DNA of 64,000 nt from Acanthosepion pharaonis. Its lineage: Eukaryota > Mollusca > Cephalopoda > Sepiida > Sepiidae. Below the pieces are notes generated by a model that was given only the letters and a program-made list of their open reading frames with translations, had not been told where the DNA came from and ran no database searches. This document shows positions 44,434-56,125 of the stretch, piece by piece. The translations under genes and the position numbers were made by a program. Numbering within the stretch: the first letter of the stretch is position 1; every line of letters starts with the position of its first letter. The stretch lies in the NCBI GenBank assembly GCA_903632075.3, contig CAHIKZ030004135.1:595001-659000 (forward strand), given 5' to 3'.

Positions 44434-44805
44434 AACCCCGAATCCCATACAATCACAAAAGTTAAGCAACGTCGAGTCTGGTCAGATAGCAAAAGCACAC
44501 ACGGTCTTAGATACATGACTGTTTGGAAATACCAGATGTTGTAATTTTGCGGATGGTGTAATTGATAATTGCTCGGAATTATTAATCTGAGAGCCGAGTT
44601 CTAATTCCAGCTGGGTTCGCGAAATTTGCTTTTGCGCAAATACCATCGGGAAAGTTATGAATTCACGTCTCCACCCGCCTCCAGTTAGTTGGTAGGACAT
44701 TTATCACTAAATTATTATTATCTTACAAAATAAATTCTTACAATCTAAAAATATTTTCTGGCTTTAAATAACCTGCAAAGGGTTGATAAACCGTAGAAAA
44801 CTAAT
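44434..44805 (+). mobile_element. 5S-tRNA compound SINE (family A)
   Basis: 5S-like part (GTTAAGCAACGTCGAGTCTG, ATACCAGATGTTGTAA) is diverged and holds an insertion. tRNA-like part GGATGGTGTAATTGATAA ... GAGCCGAGTTCTAATTCC. Tail CTTTAAATAACCTGCAAAGG, GTTGATAAACCGTAG. Confidence 0.8.
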
Positions 44806-44849
44806 CAAATACATTTTCTATATTATTTAGAATTGGAAAAATTTCTCCG

Positions 44850-45015
44850 TGTGTGCTTTTGCTATCGTAACGCTTCAGCTGTTGTATCGTGCGGCCTTCT
44901 CTTCAAGTGTCTGTCGATCAGGATAACCTTCAGTAAATTTCGGGTTGAACCCTTTATTTAATCTACACGATAGGTTGTTCCCAACCCCTATCTACGTTTC
45001 GGGATATCCAATCTT
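44850..45015 (-). mobile_element. PLE terminal fragment, divergent
   Basis: TATCGTAACGCTTCAGC, GGCCTTCTCTTCAAGTG and GGGTTGAACCCTTTATTTAA follow the inverted order of a PLE end. A family A SINE tail (AAGCCGTAAAAAACAAATC, about 45088-45114) lies beyond. Confidence 0.5.
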
Positions 45016-45119
45016 ATTTAAAAGTTTATTAAGATTCGGTTTCTTGTATTTAGTGGCTCGTTTATTATTTTCATCAGAGTAAAGGTTGTAAGCCGTAAAA
45101 AACAAATCAATCTTGTCAT

Positions 45120-45545
45120 TAGAGATTTGGTAATAAATTGAAATAAATGCAAAACTTTGAGTTGAGAAGATAACTTTGAACATTATTTGTTTATTATTAA
45201 TGTGCTAATCATAATTTTGAACATGTTACTTACAAAAACTGTTTACCATAAAAGCGTTATCCTCTCGAAATGCACTGGGTAACCATTTTGTTTTCCAAAT
45301 TTCCATCTGTTAGACATCAGTTTTTCATTAATAGAATTTCGATTAATGACTACAGCCAAGGAATATTTCATTGAATCTTTTTAGTTAACTTTCATTGTTT
45401 ATACAATGTAAACAACAGCAATCTTTTGAATGGATTTTTTCATCCGACATTATTTGTTAATACTCTAACCGTTATTTTTGCTACTATTAATTAAAAACCT
45501 TTAGTGCTGTTTACATTTCGAGAACGAAAATGAAGCAAACAGATA
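45120..45545. other. no recognised gene
   Basis: AT-rich. Confidence 0.5.
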
Positions 45546-45546
45546 T

Positions 45547-45815
45547 ACAGTGTGACTGAAAAGTAACCTCTTATTTTATGTAGTTATTTTCCAAGCGTAG
45601 CTTAGATGTGGCACAAGGCTGGAAGTATGGGGCACCCAGTGAGGATCGAACTCACTTTTCAGTTGTAACTGATCTAGCGAGACAAGCTTGCCAACCATTA
45701 CACCACGCCGAGGTGCCTTTTCCTATTTTATGTATGATGGACTCTTTATTTTTGTAAAAGTTATAATTAGACGGGAGAGTCCATCATACATAAAATAGGG
45801 AATTACCTTTCAATT
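45547..45815. mobile_element. inverted-tip element with a nested tRNA-like segment
   Basis: TGACTGAAAAGTAACCTC...TTATTTTATGTA on the left and its approximate complement TACATAAAATAGGGAATTAC on the right (45790-45815). An internal hairpin (CCTATTTTATGTATGATGGA, 45723, and its complement at 45780-45800) suggests two nested foldbacks. Confidence 0.5.
45636..45722 (-). tRNA. tRNA-like sequence, probable pseudogene or SINE head
   Basis: The best tRNA candidate in the window. Minus strand: acceptor GGCACCT pairs with GGGTGCC over 7 bp (one G-T). D-arm region GCGTGGTGTAATGGTTGGC fits the A box. T arm GTGAG-TTCGATC-CTCAC is perfect. The variable region could form a 6-bp arm (TCAGTT / AACTGA). The anticodon arm does not close and the total is 87 nt, so I cannot give an isotype. 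Flanked by a repeat element; may be a SINE. Confidence 0.4.
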
Positions 45816-45839
45816 ACTCAGTAGAAGTCCAAACGAGAA

Positions 45840-46040
45840 ATGCGCATTTCCTAAAAAGCATGTTAGGCTATGTAAGCTGTTCCCATGATAGAAAAGGCAG
45901 TACAGGTTCGATTCTTGTCGAAGGCACAATATTTCTTAAGTAAGGCTCCACAATTTTAGCCGGTTGTTATTAATTTCAATGTTTAGAAAATAAGTAAAAA
46001 AAAAACGGGGATAGCAACACAAACACTTGTACCTGATAAA
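45840..46040 (+). mobile_element. tRNA-like SINE
   Basis: GGTTCGATTCTTGTCGAAGG is a B box like the one in 24110-24378, and TTTTAGCCGGTTGTTATTA parallels CAGGCTGGTAAATGTTG there. Probably the same SINE family as that core. Confidence 0.45.
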
Positions 46041-46149
46041 AAATAATGCTTCTCATAACTGAGTATATATGCATACGAAACTGAAAGTAGACATATGAAA
46101 AAAGAATGGGTGAGTTCAAATTCCGGTTGAGGCGGTTTGCATTCATTTC

Positions 46150-46593
46150 GCACTAATAACCTAATGACTACACCGGCGAGTGATTTGAAAATTACCATCC
46201 CGAACTTGTGACGAGGGTTCGAATTTCACCCTGGTCGATTTATCAGAAACCTCTTGATAATATCGACCTGGGGAGACGATCCCAATATGCGGATCTTTTG
46301 GGAAGTGAATGAAATCCATAGCACGGCTTAACCCTAAGCCTTGTGAATGAAATTGGGTAACCGCCGATGGTTGTGTTAGTATAGTCATGAATCATCGTGA
46401 CGTAGTTTTTGAACGTAGTAGCCTTATTCAAACTGGTGATAACGCTAGATTGTGCAAATATAAGCACTAAGATCTACTCAGCCTAGTTGCAGTACAAACC
46501 TCAGTTAAGTATTGAACAAATATAAATCTGTGTGAGTAGGCGTCTCCGACAACATTGACACCTTACATATTCGAATACGAGCGGGCGGTCATA
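46150..46593 (+). mobile_element. tRNA-derived SINE family D, copy 3
   Basis: GAGGGTTCGAATTTCACC (B box), GACGATCCCAATATGCGG, GCCGATGGTTGTGTTAG, ATCATCGTGACG, ending ATTCGAATACGAGCGGGCGG. Confidence 0.75.
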
Positions 46594-46599
46594 GCCTGT

Positions 46600-46940
46600 A
46601 GGTTTGGTTTGGTTTGGTTTGTTTTACAGCATCTCAACCTCAATATGTTATTTAATGCCGATAGGTTCGTATGAATAGAATTTGTATTAACTTTTTTCAA
46701 AAATGTACTGCTGGTATTTCTGCTATAAAAAATCTATTTTTATAATTTCATAGTGTTTTGACGCCTGTTTGGAAATTAACTATTTGCCCATATCTGGGAC
46801 CCTAAAAACGTGCTATCACCCCGAGCCAGGGTGTATCTGTAAAACATCAATTAAGAGGTGATTTCATGCTCCTCGAAACCTCCCGATCAGAGGCCTTGAT
46901 GCCGGATGTAGTTTATTGTCAGACCCACGACCACGTAACC
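46600..46940 (-). mobile_element. SINE-like family B, copy 4
   Basis: Starts with the inverted tail GGTTTGGTTTGGTTTG and CATCTCAACCTC, ends GCCGGATGTAGTTTATTGTC. Confidence 0.75.
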
Positions 46941-46944
46941 TGTA

Positions 46945-47250
46945 GGAAGTTATGGATCTCTCTCGGTCTACGCATTAAAGTATAGGCTAAACAATCTAAT
47001 CTTGGTTGTTAACTAGTCTTCGAGAAGAACAACTATGATTTCGAAACTGTGAAGAAGGCAACAGAAAAGCATTCTACTATCATTTCCAAGAACAATCAAA
47101 ACAATACAGAAATTACAGGTATTAAAGTAAAGAAAGTTGTGGAGCGCCATAATCGCTTATCCGGAAAGAACATTTTATTTTCACAGGATAACGTTTTTCT
47201 TCTATGTTTAATGTTCAACGCACAAGCGTATTGAAAAAGTAGGTATGCTA
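46945..47250. other. no recognised gene
   Basis: A 61-codon frame (47049-47234) without family match lies between two family B SINEs. Confidence 0.4.
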
Positions 47251-47254
47251 TGAT

Positions 47255-47630
47255 TTGTTTGTTTTTTGTTTTTTTTGTTTTTTGTTTTTTTTCTTTGTTT
47301 TGATTTACGGCTTGTCAACCTCAATGTATTAATTAATGACGACAAGATTTTTATTGCTGTTTTTTACCAAAAATGTATTGCTGATAATAATTTTTCCAAA
47401 AAAGTATTTCTGGTATTAAAACTTATTTTTATACTTTCATAGTGTTTTGAATCTTTTTGTGGGTTAGGGTTAAATATTTGCTCATAGGTGGGACCCTGAC
47501 AAGTGCTACCACCCCGGGTCAGAATGAACCTGGGAACACCAGCTATTAAAAGGTGGTCCCACGCTCCTCAAAACCTCCTGATCAGACGTCTTGCTGCCGG
47601 ATGTAGTTTATCGTCTTACCCAGGACGGGG
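47255..47630 (-). mobile_element. SINE-like family B, copy 5
   Basis: Inverted tail (TACGGCTTGTCAACCTCAAT), body, GTGGGACCCTGACAAGTGC, CCCCGGGTCAGAATGAACC, GCCGGATGTAGTTTATCG. Its tail equals the family A tail. Confidence 0.75.
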
Positions 47631-47707
47631 TATGTTCTATATTTCTTTATTTTTCTGGGATATAAATAAATTAAAAATACGTCCGCTTTCGATATTTTCA
47701 TTTTACA

Positions 47708-48190
47708 CGTCTATATTTCTGAGAGGAGGTATTATGTACGCTATTTACATTATTCGGACTATTGTCCTCATCTTTGTTACTATATTTATCCGATCCTTCA
47801 GCATCTGTCTATATTTCTGAGATGAGGTATTATGTACACTATTTACATTATTCGGACTATTGTCCTCATCTTTTTTGCCATATTTATCACAACGTTTCGG
47901 CCGTTGTACGCTCCGGCCTTCTTCAGGTGGTTCGTATGTGGAACTGAACTCTTTATTTCGCTCACTGGGGTAGACTGTTCTAGTTCCACGTGCCATGTCT
48001 AATGGATGTCAGTTATCAGTTATCTCCTGTTAATTCCCATCTCCAAGTTCTCCACTGCCTTAAACAGGTATTGTTCTTTGAGTCCTATCACTGGGTCGAA
48101 CCATCTAACCACAGTGACACGTGTCCTTAACGAATCGTTGTGATAAATATGGCAACAAAGATGAGGACAAGAGTCCGAATAATGTAAATA
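47708..48190. mobile_element. PLE foldback unit with tandem terminal repeats
   Basis: A partial minus-strand terminal repeat (47708-47790) joins, through a scrap of coding sequence, a full one (about 47806-47995; minus strand opens MARGTRTVYPSERNKEFSST). The 3' region with inverted tRNA-like segment follows (to 48130), then a plus-strand repeat end (48131-48190). A 40-bp stretch left of it (AAAATACGTCCGCTTTCG..., 47669-47709) recurs at 48910-48949. Confidence 0.7.
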
Positions 48191-48194
48191 GTGA

Positions 48195-48990
48195 AAAAAT
48201 ATTTGTAGTTTAAATGTTTTTCATAATTAGGCTGCGGTGATTTAGATGTACCTCCCTATCTGAGAAGTGACTAATGTTGTGAGTTCAATCTTGATTAGAC
48301 ATCTTACTGGTTCTTTAAATCCTGCATTGCATCAAGTCTTCAAAACGTGAAGAGGACACACAATTTATGGATGGTCGCATGTGTGAGTGTGTGACTAAGT
48401 GTTAAGTGAGAACTATGTACACAAAATTTTCATGGCGCTTTTGAAATTATACTAGATTTATTTTTTATTCGTACAAGCGTTTGTCACCTTAAATTTTTAC
48501 GTTCTCTTCACACATGTAATATCTTCCCCGATAAACTTGAGAAGTGAACCAGGCGAACGTGGCTTCAATCTGAATTCTCTCAACAAATCGAAACTAGCTT
48601 GAGTCTGGGGAAAAAATGGAGGAGAACGCGGGAATTATATAATGTAATGGAAAGTTTCACGCAGTTGGAGAGAGAATCACTTAAAATATTCGATGATGAT
48701 GTGAATTGTTTGACACCATTATAACAAATATAGAAGCCATATTCTCATCTACAATACTATGCTAAGAAACATCACTTTAAAGCTACAACTTCAAAAGAAA
48801 TACTAATAAACAAAATACTATTATAGTATCAAGGACTAATCCATAAGACAATTCTGAAACGGAAAGAATAAAAGTCAAACATTAAAATATAACTGAAGAA
48901 AATAAGAGTTTTAAAAATACGTCTGCTTTCGATATTTTCATTTTACACGTCATCTATAGATTCTTATAGCATTCTTTTTTATTCCCGAAA
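48195..48990. other. no recognised gene; copy of 47669-47709 flank
   Basis: AT-rich. Holds the second copy of the 40-bp sequence (48910-48949), which may be an extended duplication or a common repeat edge. Confidence 0.4.
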
Positions 48991-48994
48991 TAAC

Positions 48995-49190
48995 AAGTCA
49001 TCCTTATTTATATCCTGACTAATATCCTCATCTTTGTTGTTGCTATTACGTTTCGATCGTTTTTACCTCCGAGTTTCTTCGGATGTTTGCCAATCTGGGT
49101 AACCTTCCGTAATTTTACAAATAAGCCCTTTATTTAAATTTATAGGAGTACATTGATATCGTCCAGCTGTTCATGTAAAGGGATATCTTG
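48995..49190 (-). mobile_element. PLE terminal fragment, divergent
   Basis: TAATATCCTCATCTTTGTTG, ATTACGTTTCGATCG, GAGTTTCTTCGGATG, AAGCCCTTTATTTAAAT follow the inverted PLE end order. Confidence 0.5.
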
Positions 49191-49393
49191 TCTTGTTCTG
49201 AGTATCCAAGGCTTGAAGACACAATTAGTATGCCACTATATTCACGAAAACCGCTTTCATTTTCTAGGTTGTTGTTCTATAGGACAGCCTCGAATCCAGA
49301 ACTTCGAACCTTAAGTAAACAATGTTCATATTGCCTGCCTCTCTGCTAATGCTGCGGTCGCGCTTGAGTACCTTCGACGCCGCTTTTCCATTT

Positions 49394-50366
49394 TTATTGC
49401 TGCTGCTGCAGAAGCATTTCTACTTTTACATTGTTGTGCGCGCATTGTCCTGATGAAACATCACCCCTTTTTCGATTCACTAGAGCAGGTCTTTTTTTCT
49501 TCAAAGCTTGGTTCAAACGCTCTAATAGCTGACAGTATATTTGAGCATTAATTGTTGCATTAGGTGGTAAGAATTCAAAGTGGATTATTCCTTGGCGATC
49601 CCACCAGATTGAAAGAAGAACCTTTTGCCCATGAAGTTCCCTTCTCGGCTGTGGCTGGGGTCCTTCCCCTTTACCAATCCACTGTCTACGACGCTTAACA
49701 TTTCGATAAAAGATCCATTTTTCGTTGCCAGTCATAAGTCTATCCAAAAAAGGTGAAACAAGTTGGCAAGAATGGAGAGAAGAGCAGATGTCAACTCGGG
49801 ATTTGAGGTTGTTTTCAGACAATTCATGAGGCACCCATTTTCCAAGTTTAGTAACTTTTCCAAGTTGGTGAAGAGGACGATGAACCGTTGTATGGTTTGA
49901 ACTGAGAACCACTGCCAATTCCTCAATTGATAAAGCAGGATTTTCTTCAAGGTATGCTTCAAGAAGCTTTTCATCAAACTCAACTGGACGTCCGGATCGA
50001 TCTTCATCTTCAAGGGTGAAATCTCCACCTCTGAATTTTGCAAACCATCTTCTGCAAGTTCTTTTATTCACACATTTCTCTCCATAAACTGAGTGAATGT
50101 TTCTAGCCGCTTCGGCTGCTGAGTTTCCTTTCTTGAACTCATAAAGCATTATGTGCCTCAAATGATTCTTGGGTACTTACACGTTAGCAGGGTTTTAATC
50201 AAACAAAATTTAATTTTATTGTTCTCTGAAATAAAATTTGAGCAGTTTAAATGCATCTAAGCATAAAAATAATGTTCAGCTCCATTAGACATTATAAAAT
50301 ACTCTTTAAATTTCGTTTATTTTAACAAAAAGTTAAAATTCGGACAGAACTTATGGGATGAACTGA
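49394..50366 (-). mobile_element. mariner element, 3'-truncated, first catalytic Asp lost
   Basis: The 5' inverted tip (minus strand CCCATAAGTTCTGTCCGAAT, about 50337-50360) is a mariner end. The transposase is open from 50161 (255 codons; upstream residues HLR suggest the native start lies earlier). Visible: helix-turn-helix region EFKKGNSAAEAARNI and RTCRRWFAKF (~8-45), GRP (~57-59), second HTH (~65-100), linker WVPHEL, TGNEKWIF (~143-150). Family members have TGDEKW, so Asn replaces the first catalytic Asp. A frame change near 49455 moves HQDNA into another frame, and homology ends there. The last third with the third Asp and the 3' tip are gone. Confidence 0.85.
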
Positions 50367-50369
50367 TAC

Positions 50370-51879
50370 TTTAAATTTTGTGCCACCCTATGCCAAGCTT
50401 TGTAAATAATTTTGAGGCTTGCTTCGTGACTAAGGTAGGTACGTATTTCCTCACATATGCCAGCGGTCAGCGTTCGAACACAAGTAAAAACTGGAAAATT
50501 GAATTCTGAACTTACAGCTAAACAGACACTCAGAGCTTTCGTGGATTGAATGATTGGCGCTGTACAATTGTCTAATATACATTTCTTTCCTTTTTGACTT
50601 GTCAGAAGCATGTCGTAAATGGGTGCAATTTACAACTTGATATTTTGTACTGGCAACAGTGCCATAGGTCGTGGCAATTTAAATTAAGACGTTGTCATCT
50701 GAAAATTTATCACAGATAATTCACAGGACAAAAGCAGGTTTTAAGAAGCATATAAATTATAGCACGCTTTGTACTCCATACCGAATAAACATTATTTTCT
50801 ATCATTTTAATGCCATCTCTTTTCTCAAAGATGTTTCTTTAATTTCAAGTCTTACACTGAAGTCGTAGTGGTGGAGTTTCCCGCTACCTTCTCCAAGGTT
50901 TGGAATTCAGAGTTTCTCTTCTCTTAGATTGGCTGTTATTTAACCCATAGATGGAGACAAATGGATACGGTTTCAGACTTTCACCCAAAACCATTTGTGC
51001 GAAAGTAAATGCAACAGACTAACTTGAAATCGGATCACTGATCCCACTTTCCGCGCATCATTTAATAAGCTTAGCTTAATACGAATCGAGATGAAATTGA
51101 GTAAGAGTTGTAATTTCAAAAAAATCACAGCCACCTTACCATTAGCCCTACTCCAACATCGGTACGAATAAGGAATACACAACTACTTCAACCACGAGGC
51201 AGTCGACCGATAATCTAAACGCCGAAGATGGTTGAATTTCTGTCCATGTTGCCTACACTATTAAATATCGAGTAATATTGGAACGTATAGAGTAAAACGT
51301 ACAAGCTGAAATATATCGTTGATATTTAGCTTGAGGGGAAAATTCAAAATTCCGGAAATGAAGGTTGCTAATTCTTTCTTTAAAACTTAATTTACAAATT
51401 GACATGTTATATTCTTACTTTTGTTTTCAATTTCGTAAACAACAAACGCATCTATTTTTCATTTATTTAATTTTGTTTTTGTTTATTTTAAATCTTTTCT
51501 TTCAACCTTCTTTGTTATTGTTGTTATGGTTTGATGTAAATAAAAAGAAAAGATGCATTGATACATGGGAGAAAGTTTTAATAATTTTGTTCACCGTTTA
51601 TCGTATCATTGTTGAAGTCACATTATGATGTGTTTGCTTGACGAATAGACAGAGAAAGAAAGTCAAAATAGATGAAAACGGACAGAGAAGGAAGAAAGAA
51701 GCGAACCGAAGGTAAAAGAAAAAGAAACGGAAATTGAGAAAAAAATGTAAAGATAAAAACAGAAAGAAAAAAAAAAGACGAAAGCCTGAGTTTAAGAATT
51801 CATGAATGAAATTTAAAAAGGTTAAATCAACAAAAATGAGAAACGATAGGAAAATGAAAAACAAAAGAACAGGGAAAAA

Positions 51880-51880
<1 letters not shown>
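50370..51880. other. no recognised gene
   Basis: Several short frames (for example 50351-50611 minus, 50973-51182 minus) show no motif. A/G-rich DNA from 51640. Confidence 0.45.
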
Positions 51881-51884
<4 letters not shown>

Positions 51885-51929
<45 letters not shown>

Positions 51930-52229
51930 AGATGAATGAATGAAAAAAATACAAGACGAAAAAGAAAGCAAATTAAAGGAATAAAGAAACAAAGAGAGAT
52001 AAAAAAAAATTACCGAAAAGTAAAGAAAAAATCCAAGAGAATAAGCAATAAAAAAAATCAGTTTCTTCCGTTCTGTAGAATCGGAAAAAGCAATTGGAAT
52101 CTATCTCATTCCAATTTGGAAATCTGTAAGTGGTTGCTGGAAGCAATTCCGTTTCAATCCCTCTTCCTTGATCCTCTAAGCTAGCTTTCTCTTACCCTCT
52201 CTTTCACAACAAACACACCTACATACAAA

Positions 52230-52280
<51 letters not shown>

Positions 52281-52380
52281 ATGACGTACATACAAGTATG
52301 TACAACTCAAAAAACACAAATTGTATAGCAATTATATAAAAAACAGCTGTGCATATTTTAAATAGAAATATGAAATATAC

Positions 52381-52431
<51 letters not shown>

Positions 52432-52538
52432 AATCAACCCACATGTAAAAAATCTGCCTGTACCTGTTTTCATATTTACATATTCTTATTTCCAGAATCT
52501 CATGAAGACAATTTTTTCTAATAGAAAGAAATTAACTT

Positions 52539-52591
<53 letters not shown>

Positions 52592-52610
52592 TTATATACA
52601 TAATGCTACG
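51885..52610. repeat. cluster of (TA)n and (TG)n tracts
   Basis: TA at 51885-51930, 52231-52277, 52385-52428 and 52533-52550, the last followed by TG and TA. Confidence 0.9.
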
Positions 52611-52614
52611 TTTA

Positions 52615-53495
52615 TAAATGCGCATTTAATGAACTGAAGACGCTCATGCTCACATAACCATATCAAAGAGGAGTTCATTTATATTTTCCTACATGCGTGA
52701 GCGAATACGCCTAAGTATCTGCATATAAAGCTTAACTCCCAAATACCTACACAATTTGCCTATTATAACTGAATAAATGATATAAGTAATTTCGAAAAAT
52801 ATATCTATGTCTAATCGATATTTGATTAACGAGAAGCGTAAAAGGTTTCTGTAAATAATATTTCGATGTTTATTTGCATCCTCCTCACGTCATCAGCCTT
52901 CTGAGCTGTTTTAAATGTAAACGAAAATGGTTCTCATATTAATCACATCTACTGCGTTCATTAATGAAAATTTCAGTATACCAGGCTTTAGCTCAAATAT
53001 TTCAATGTACCAGAAAAAGTTCTTACATTATTGTTGAAACTTGACTAATGCATGGAATAATAATACAACACAAAATGTACTTAGAACAAAATGTATTGAA
53101 ACAAGAAAGTGTACACACTATTTACATATAGTCTTTTGTATATTCCTGGTAAGACCGTTCCTGTTGACTGAGTCGCAGTCGGGCAGAGTCTCTGGTTGAA
53201 TCTCTTGATTCCTCCTCTCTTCCCGGTACCAACCATATTTATATGGTCGGTACTCCACTATGCAAATTAGGTGGATCCTACCACAACAATTATTTACAAT
53301 AGAAATTAATGCACTAAGAATAATGAACAAATTTAGAGTTATTGGTTTTTGTTTGTTTTCTTAATTAATCTTACATGGTATGTAAATCTGACTCAAGGTT
53401 GTGGTACGGCTGTATATTTAAGGATAGACAGAGAACAAATTCGCCGAATATGTGCATCATTTGACGCAAAAAGTTAATGTAGCTGTCTTATATGT
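52615..53495. other. no recognised gene; possible minus-strand promoter or LTR
   Basis: Minus strand near 53290-53215 has TAATTTGCATAG (octamer-like) followed 25-30 bp later by CCATATAAATATGG (TATA-like, inside a short palindrome). A TG...CA edge pair suggestive of a solo LTR can be drawn, but no target duplication convinced me. Confidence 0.25.
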
Positions 53496-53497
53496 TT

Positions 53498-53830
53498 GAT
53501 TGATTCGCTTTCTACGGTTTATCAACCCTTTGCAGGTTATTTAAAGCCACAAAGTATTTTCAGATTCTAAGAATTTGGGTGGTAGATAATAATGATTTAG
53601 TGATACAAGTCTTACTAATTAACCCATATCTGGGGGAGAAGATTTGAATTCATACCTTTCCCAAGTGTATTTGTACGTAAGCGAATTAGAATTGAAACTC
53701 TGCTCTCCGATTAACAATACCAAGCTATTATCCATTACACCACCCGCACATCCAAGCTTATAGCACATGACATCTCCAAGCGTGATCGGACGGGTACCTG
53801 TGTTTCGACGTGATATGGCCGTAAGCCAGA
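53498..53830 (-). mobile_element. 5S-tRNA compound SINE (family A), inverted copy
   Basis: Tail TACGGTTTATCAACCCTTTG at left, inverted tRNA-like region (GAAACTCTGCTCTCCGA, about 53694), shortened inverted 5S part ending GATATGGCCGTAAG. Confidence 0.8.
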
Positions 53831-53929
53831 TGGCTTGCATTGATTTATTATATATACAGGTAAATACATACCCAATGAAGTGTTTATCTGTACTCAGACT
53901 TCATATTTATGCATTATATATACACTTCA

Positions 53930-54690
53930 TTGTGTGTTAACACCGGCATCTACTCTCGTGTGCATACGATCGTACAGGTAACGAATACCATCCTACGATA
54001 TATTATTCCAGGCCTCTTCTAACAGTTGACTCTGTACTGCATTAAATGTTCAGTGTAGAAATGTTCTGGTGATAGTTGCAGCCAGGGAATTTATCGATCA
54101 TCATGAAGAACACGTAGAACAAAATAGACATGATGTCGGGGGGGTGTACTATTAAGATGGAACAGCGCATCATCTTTCAGTTTCAAGAATGAATTGAACA
54201 ATATTATTAACCGATAAGACACTGTTCAATTTTCCATTTATAAATATCAAAAATCGAGAAAGTTTTATAAGGGGGGTAGCGAACAGCATGATGCCAGATA
54301 TTGCGTTTGTGTTCATTGGAATGAAAAATATCGCTGCACAGATCAAAGTCTCATCACTGGCATCAAGTAGAACTTTTTCTCGTCACAAAATACTCCAAAA
54401 AGCCATTTGATCTCCAAGAGACAATTTCGCCACATCACTATAGACGTGCGTAAGTAGAAGCCTGGATAAAGCACACGCGCCCATTATCCTGCTGAAAGTA
54501 AACGATCCCCAATGATCTGTGATGACAATTCTGGATAATATTTAATCTGATCCATGTTGTGTATGCCATGATGTCTGTCATTATTGCTTTTATAAGGCGT
54601 AGATGTGGATCTCTACTACGCGGCCGTCCAGAACCTGAACTGCAGGTGTAGGAACATTTATATGATTCACGTTACCAACATCGGAGCACC
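53930..54690 (-). pseudogene. Tc1-like transposase relic
   Basis: Minus-strand pieces in the right order over several frames: SGSGRPRSRDPH (GRPR-like hinge), GDRLLSAG, LRTSIV, EIKWLFGVFCDEKKFYL (first catalytic Asp in the C-DE-KF position), HSNEHKRNIWHHAVRYPP, and the C-terminus QLLEEAWNNIS..GIRYLYDRMHTRV. The last segment matches the usual Tc1 ending (L...W..IP...I..L...M..R). Many stops. The DNA..H and Glu regions cannot be placed with certainty. Confidence 0.6.
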
Positions 54691-54694
54691 AAAG

Positions 54695-55049
54695 ACGCAT
54701 CACGTCCGTCAAGCGCAAAAGTTCTCCTGACATTTAAAAGTAAACTATTCCACACTCTTCAAATTGAACAAATGATAAATATGAGTTATTTAGTCATATG
54801 ACACATGCTTGTACAGGATATGTTCGTCAGTATGAAAGCATGCATCAATGTCGAAAGTTCAATGAAAGATAAACCACTGGTATGAACGTTACTACGTTGC
54901 AAAGTATGCTGGATTTTTTTCTCAGAATATTTACTAAGCCACAAGCCAGATCATACTGCCTGCAGAGAAAAATCTGCATCGTTTTTTTTTAAGGCGTGTG
55001 CAATTTTATATACCGGCGGGATAAAGGGAGATATGATTGGACATATTTA

Positions 55050-55050
<1 letters not shown>
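54695..55050. other. no recognised gene
   Basis: Probable remaining flank of the Tc1-like relic; no inverted tip found. Confidence 0.4.
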
Positions 55051-55051
<1 letters not shown>

Positions 55052-55102
<51 letters not shown>

Positions 55103-55116
55103 GCATAGACCGAGAT

Positions 55117-55150
<34 letters not shown>

Positions 55151-55215
55151 TGAATAGAATGAGGATAGATAGATAGATAGATAGAGAGATAGATAGATAA
55201 TGCATAGACCGAGAT

Positions 55216-55261
<46 letters not shown>

Positions 55262-55274
55262 TGAATAGAATGAG

Positions 55275-55328
<54 letters not shown>

Positions 55329-55460
55329 GAGATAGATAGATAATGCATAGACCGAGATTAGATAGATAGATAGATAGATAGATAGATATGAATAGAATGA
55401 GGATAGATAGATAGATAGATAGATAGAGAGATAGATAGATAATGAACAGACCGACATTTA

Positions 55461-55493
<33 letters not shown>

Positions 55494-55533
55494 GAACAGA
55501 CCGACATTTAATAGATAGATAGAGATAGATTAT
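55052..55533. repeat. GATA satellite with two alternating spacers
   Basis: GATA runs alternate with AATGCATAGACCGAGATT and ATGAATAGAATGAGG, each used about three times; AATGAACAGACCGACATTTA replaces the first at the right end. A compound unit of roughly 130 bp. The same ACAGACCGAGAT spacer appears in the palindrome at 58465-59811. Confidence 0.9.
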
Positions 55534-55534
55534 A

Positions 55535-55800
55535 TTTATTAATGTAAGTACAATAATTGCGGTACATGGCCTAAAATTGGAGGTAGTTGGGTTGATGCTG
55601 GTAATCATTAACTATCCTATACCTAGCTTATCTCATTCCCGACCCATTCATTCAATACAAATAACTCATCTACGAAAAGAAAACATCCTTCATCTTTTAC
55701 TCTTACATATACTAGAATACCACATACACAAAGGGAATCACAAAATTAAATCCCACGATTTAAAACTTTCTTATGTACAAATTTCCTATGTAAGTAATAT
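55535..55800. other. no recognised gene
   Basis: AT-rich linker. Confidence 0.5.
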
Positions 55801-56125
55801 ACACTGCGTGCCAAATTATTATCAAGATAACTTTTTTTTCTAATATTTCAAAAACTGCCCAAACAATGTTGGCAACACTGACCTACGCAATCACTGAAAT
55901 TTTCGTACTGATCTGCACAATCTAAACAAACTGGCGCCATATTTGTTATCAGCGCGGTGATTTGAGCGTGTCAAATTATTAGAAAGTTTTAGTACAATTT
56001 CCAGAATTGAGCAAACAAAACGTTTATTAATGTTGCACGTGAATGTTTATGATCAAAAGAATCTAATAAATAAGATAATCAAACAAATAATAACAGCTAC
56101 AAACAAAGGCACAGTTTTAAACAAA

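Noticed and set aside
53118..53330. Solo LTR with octamer and TATA motifs
   Set aside because: No agreed target duplication, no second LTR and no retroviral-type coding sequence; kept only as a note.
55006..55608. 200-codon minus-strand frame
   Set aside because: Comes from the GATA satellite with its spacers.
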